Below are positions 62,868 to 64,000 of a DNA stretch of 64,000 nucleotides, piece by piece (position 1 is the first letter of the stretch; each line of letters starts with the position of its first letter). The notes beneath the pieces were generated by a model. It was not told where the DNA came from. It made no database searches and saw only the letters and a program-made list of their open reading frames with translations. The position numbers and the translations under genes were made by a program. Location of the stretch: positions 372,001 through 436,000 of the forward strand of contig NZ_KL647132.1 in NCBI RefSeq assembly GCF_000725805.1, read 5' to 3'. This DNA comes from Streptomyces xanthophaeus (lineage in GTDB: Bacteria > Actinomycetota > Actinomycetes > Streptomycetales > Streptomycetaceae).

Positions 62868-63494
62868 ATGATCACCCCACCCGTCGTGCACTCGCTGCGC
62901 GAGCAGATCCGCGAGCACATCGTGGAGGGGATCGTCAGCGGACGCTGGAAGCCCGGCGAGCGGATCGTGGAGCGCCGGATCGCCGTGGAGCTGGAAGTCA
63001 GCCAGACGCCCGTGCGCGAGGCCCTGCGCGAGCTGGAGACCCTGCGGCTGATCGAGTCGGCGCCGAACAAGGGCGTGCGCGTACGCAACCTCTCGGCCGC
63101 GGACCTGGAGGAGATCTACCCGGTCCGGGCGGGCCTGGAGCAGATCGCGGCGGAGCTGGCCGCGCCCCGGCTGGCGGCCGACTGCACGGCCCTGGAGCCG
63201 CACGTCGCGGCCCTGTGGGAGGCCGACCGCACCGAGGACGGCACGGCCCAGGTGCGGCACACGGTGGGCTTCCACCGGGAGATGGTCCGGGCGGCCGGGA
63301 ACAGCGTGCTGCTGCACACCTGGGAGAGCCTGGGCATCGAGGTGTTCACGGCCCTGTCCATCCGCTGGCTCGGAACGGTCCAGAAGTCCTACGCCGAGGA
63401 GCACGAGGCCCTCGTCGACGCCTTCCGCAATCAGGATCCGGACATCGGTCTGCTGGTGAAGCGGCACGTGCTGGGCTGCGCACCCCGCGCCTGA
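62868..63494 (+). CDS. GntR/FCD-family transcriptional regulator
   Basis: A 208-residue regulator. The winged helix-turn-helix (10-75) includes LREQIREHIVEGIVSG and VSQTPVREALRELETLRLIE. The all-helical FCD effector domain (80-205) has metal/carboxylate-binding residues: Asp/Arg in LEEIYPVRAGLE and His in VGFHREMVRAAGN and KRHVLG. FadR-subfamily proteins such as PdhR sense small carboxylic acids. ATG at 62868 follows AGGAGATGA. It precedes aceE by 219 bp on the same strand, and the aceE promoter has palindromes, so it probably controls pyruvate dehydrogenase. The effector is unknown. Confidence 0.92.
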   Translation: MITPPVVHSLREQIREHIVEGIVSGRWKPGERIVERRIAVELEVSQTPVREALRELETLRLIESAPNKGVRVRNLSAADLEEIYPVRAGLEQIAAELAAPRLAADCTALEPHVAALWEADRTEDGTAQVRHTVGFHREMVRAAGNSVLLHTWESLGIEVFTALSIRWLGTVQKSYAEEHEALVDAFRNQDPDIGLLVKRHVLGCAPRA

Positions 63495-63519
63495 CCCGGC
63501 TCTTTGCCCTGGTTTGACC

Positions 63520-63554
63520 GGCACTGCGTGCCTTGTTTCCTGGCACGCGGTGCC
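63520..63554 (+). promoter_or_regulatory. Two GGCAC-N3-GTGCC operator candidates upstream of aceE
   Basis: GGCACTGCGTGCC (63520-63532) and GGCACGCGGTGCC (63542-63554) are both 5-3-5 inverted repeats. Their centres are 22 bases apart, about two helical turns. They lie between the GntR gene and the aceE promoter. They look like a tandem binding site for one dimeric regulator. A terminator role for the GntR gene is less likely because the stems are only 5 bases. Confidence 0.6.
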
Positions 63555-63591
63555 GACTTTCGTCACTTCGACATTTTCTCGCCACATTTGT

Positions 63592-63621
63592 TTGATCGAT
63601 CATCGATCAGCGATTTACAGT
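63592..63621 (+). promoter_or_regulatory. aceE promoter candidate overlapped by a perfect palindrome
   Basis: TGATCGATCATCGATCA at 63593-63609 is a perfect palindrome of two 8-base arms around one base. It overlaps a TTGATC -35 candidate (63592-63597). TACAGT at 63616-63621 is a possible -10 with an 18-base spacer. The palindrome is AT-richer than the surroundings and differs in sequence from the two GGCAC sites, so a second regulator may act here. It stands 93-122 bases before the aceE start. Confidence 0.6.
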
Positions 63622-63713
63622 CGGTGCGGACCTCAACCAGGTCCAACGACCCTGTCCTGCCCGTCAGGGATTTTTTCACCACCTCTCCTTTGTCCGGAAG
63701 GCGGCGCACACCG

Positions 63714-64000
63714 ATGTCCGACCCCGTAGGAAAGCTTCCGAGCGAGCTCGACCAGCTCCCGGACCGCGACACCGAGGAGACCGCCGAATGGGCGGCCTCC
63801 CTCGACGCCGTCGCCCAGGCCGCCGGTACGCGCCGCGCCGAATACCTGCTCCGCCGCACGCTCCAGCACGCCGAGGCCGCCGGCCTCGCGCTGCCGAAGC
63901 TGCTGGAGACGGACTACGTCAACACCATCCCCACCGCCGCGGAGCCGGAGTTCCCCGGTGACGAGGCGATGGAAGCCAGGATCACCGCCTGGAACCGCTG
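63714..64000 (+). CDS. aceE: Pyruvate dehydrogenase E1 component (homodimeric type), N-terminal part
   Basis: The first 95 codons of a gene that runs off the right edge. It begins MSDPVGKLPSELDQLPDRDT, then EWAASLDAVAQAAGTRRAEY and LLRRTLQHAEAAG, ending near TDYVNTIP. These are the conserved N-terminal features of the roughly 900-residue AceE, which binds the E2 core and decarboxylates pyruvate with thiamine diphosphate. ATG at 63714 follows GGAAGG. It is in line with lpd and the E2 gene upstream, separated by the GntR regulator. Confidence 0.94.
   Translation, partial: MSDPVGKLPSELDQLPDRDTEETAEWAASLDAVAQAAGTRRAEYLLRRTLQHAEAAGLALPKLLETDYVNTIPTAAEPEFPGDEAMEARITAWNR

Overview
The window is high-GC actinobacterial chromosome, almost certainly Streptomyces. 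Third codon positions are nearly all G or C, GTG and TTG starts are common, and many neighbouring genes overlap by four bases (ATGA or GTGA). The gene order matches the conserved core block that I remember from S. coelicolor around glkA-ctaCDF-qcrCAB-nadA-pspA-lpd-sucB-aceE. It also parallels the M. tuberculosis Rv2184c-Rv2215 segment. I see no rRNA, tRNA, CRISPR array, insertion sequence or prophage.

Layout. 1-3313 (minus): the start of an ROK glucokinase, a small acidic protein, an ArsA-like ATPase, an SRPBCC protein and a metallophosphoesterase. 3543-9645: a long-chain acyl-CoA synthetase, a Tat-exported cholesterol oxidase, a PimB'-like GT4 mannosyltransferase and a zinc-protease lipoprotein. 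9682-13899 (minus): two tandem NlpC/P60 wall hydrolases, a NYN-domain protein and a zinc-ribbon protein. 14024-15036 (plus): a rhomboid protease and a stand-alone Lrp/AsnC ligand domain. 15037-15748: a non-coding stretch built on a large inverted repeat. 15749-18653 (minus): a class V aminotransferase behind a SAM-IV riboswitch, and trpD. 18812-28276: the aerobic respiratory block (qcrB-qcrA-qcrC-ctaE and ctaF-ctaD-ctaC), interrupted by a small receiver-like protein and an L,D-transpeptidase lipoprotein.

28560-34813: a cysteine desulfurase-TusA fusion, an adenosine-kinase-like PfkB kinase, ErpA and NadA. These fit Fe-S cluster supply and its use for NAD synthesis. 34890-46421: an RND pump, a LuxR response regulator, cobalamin genes (cobS, an MBL-CobU fusion, cobT), PspA with PspAA, and several conserved membrane or small proteins. 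46506-50367 (plus): an MprF/LysX-like DUF2156 membrane protein, a coupled rhomboid-like membrane protein and a histidine kinase.

50396-57297 (minus) is the most interesting region. It holds a compact five-gene set: a secreted CE18/Agd3-like deacetylase, a PelF-like GT4 glycosyltransferase, a polytopic membrane protein, a spherulin-4 (GH135/Sph3-like) protein and a GH114 (Ega3-like) lipoprotein. Four of the five map by family onto the Aspergillus galactosaminogalactan cluster, and the membrane protein may supply the transmembrane part of Gtb3. I infer a cationic (galactosamine-type) exopolysaccharide system.

57655-64000 (plus): leucyl aminopeptidase, lipoamide dehydrogenase, a two-lipoyl-domain E2, a GntR/FCD regulator and the start of aceE. 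The aceE upstream region carries clear palindromic operator candidates.
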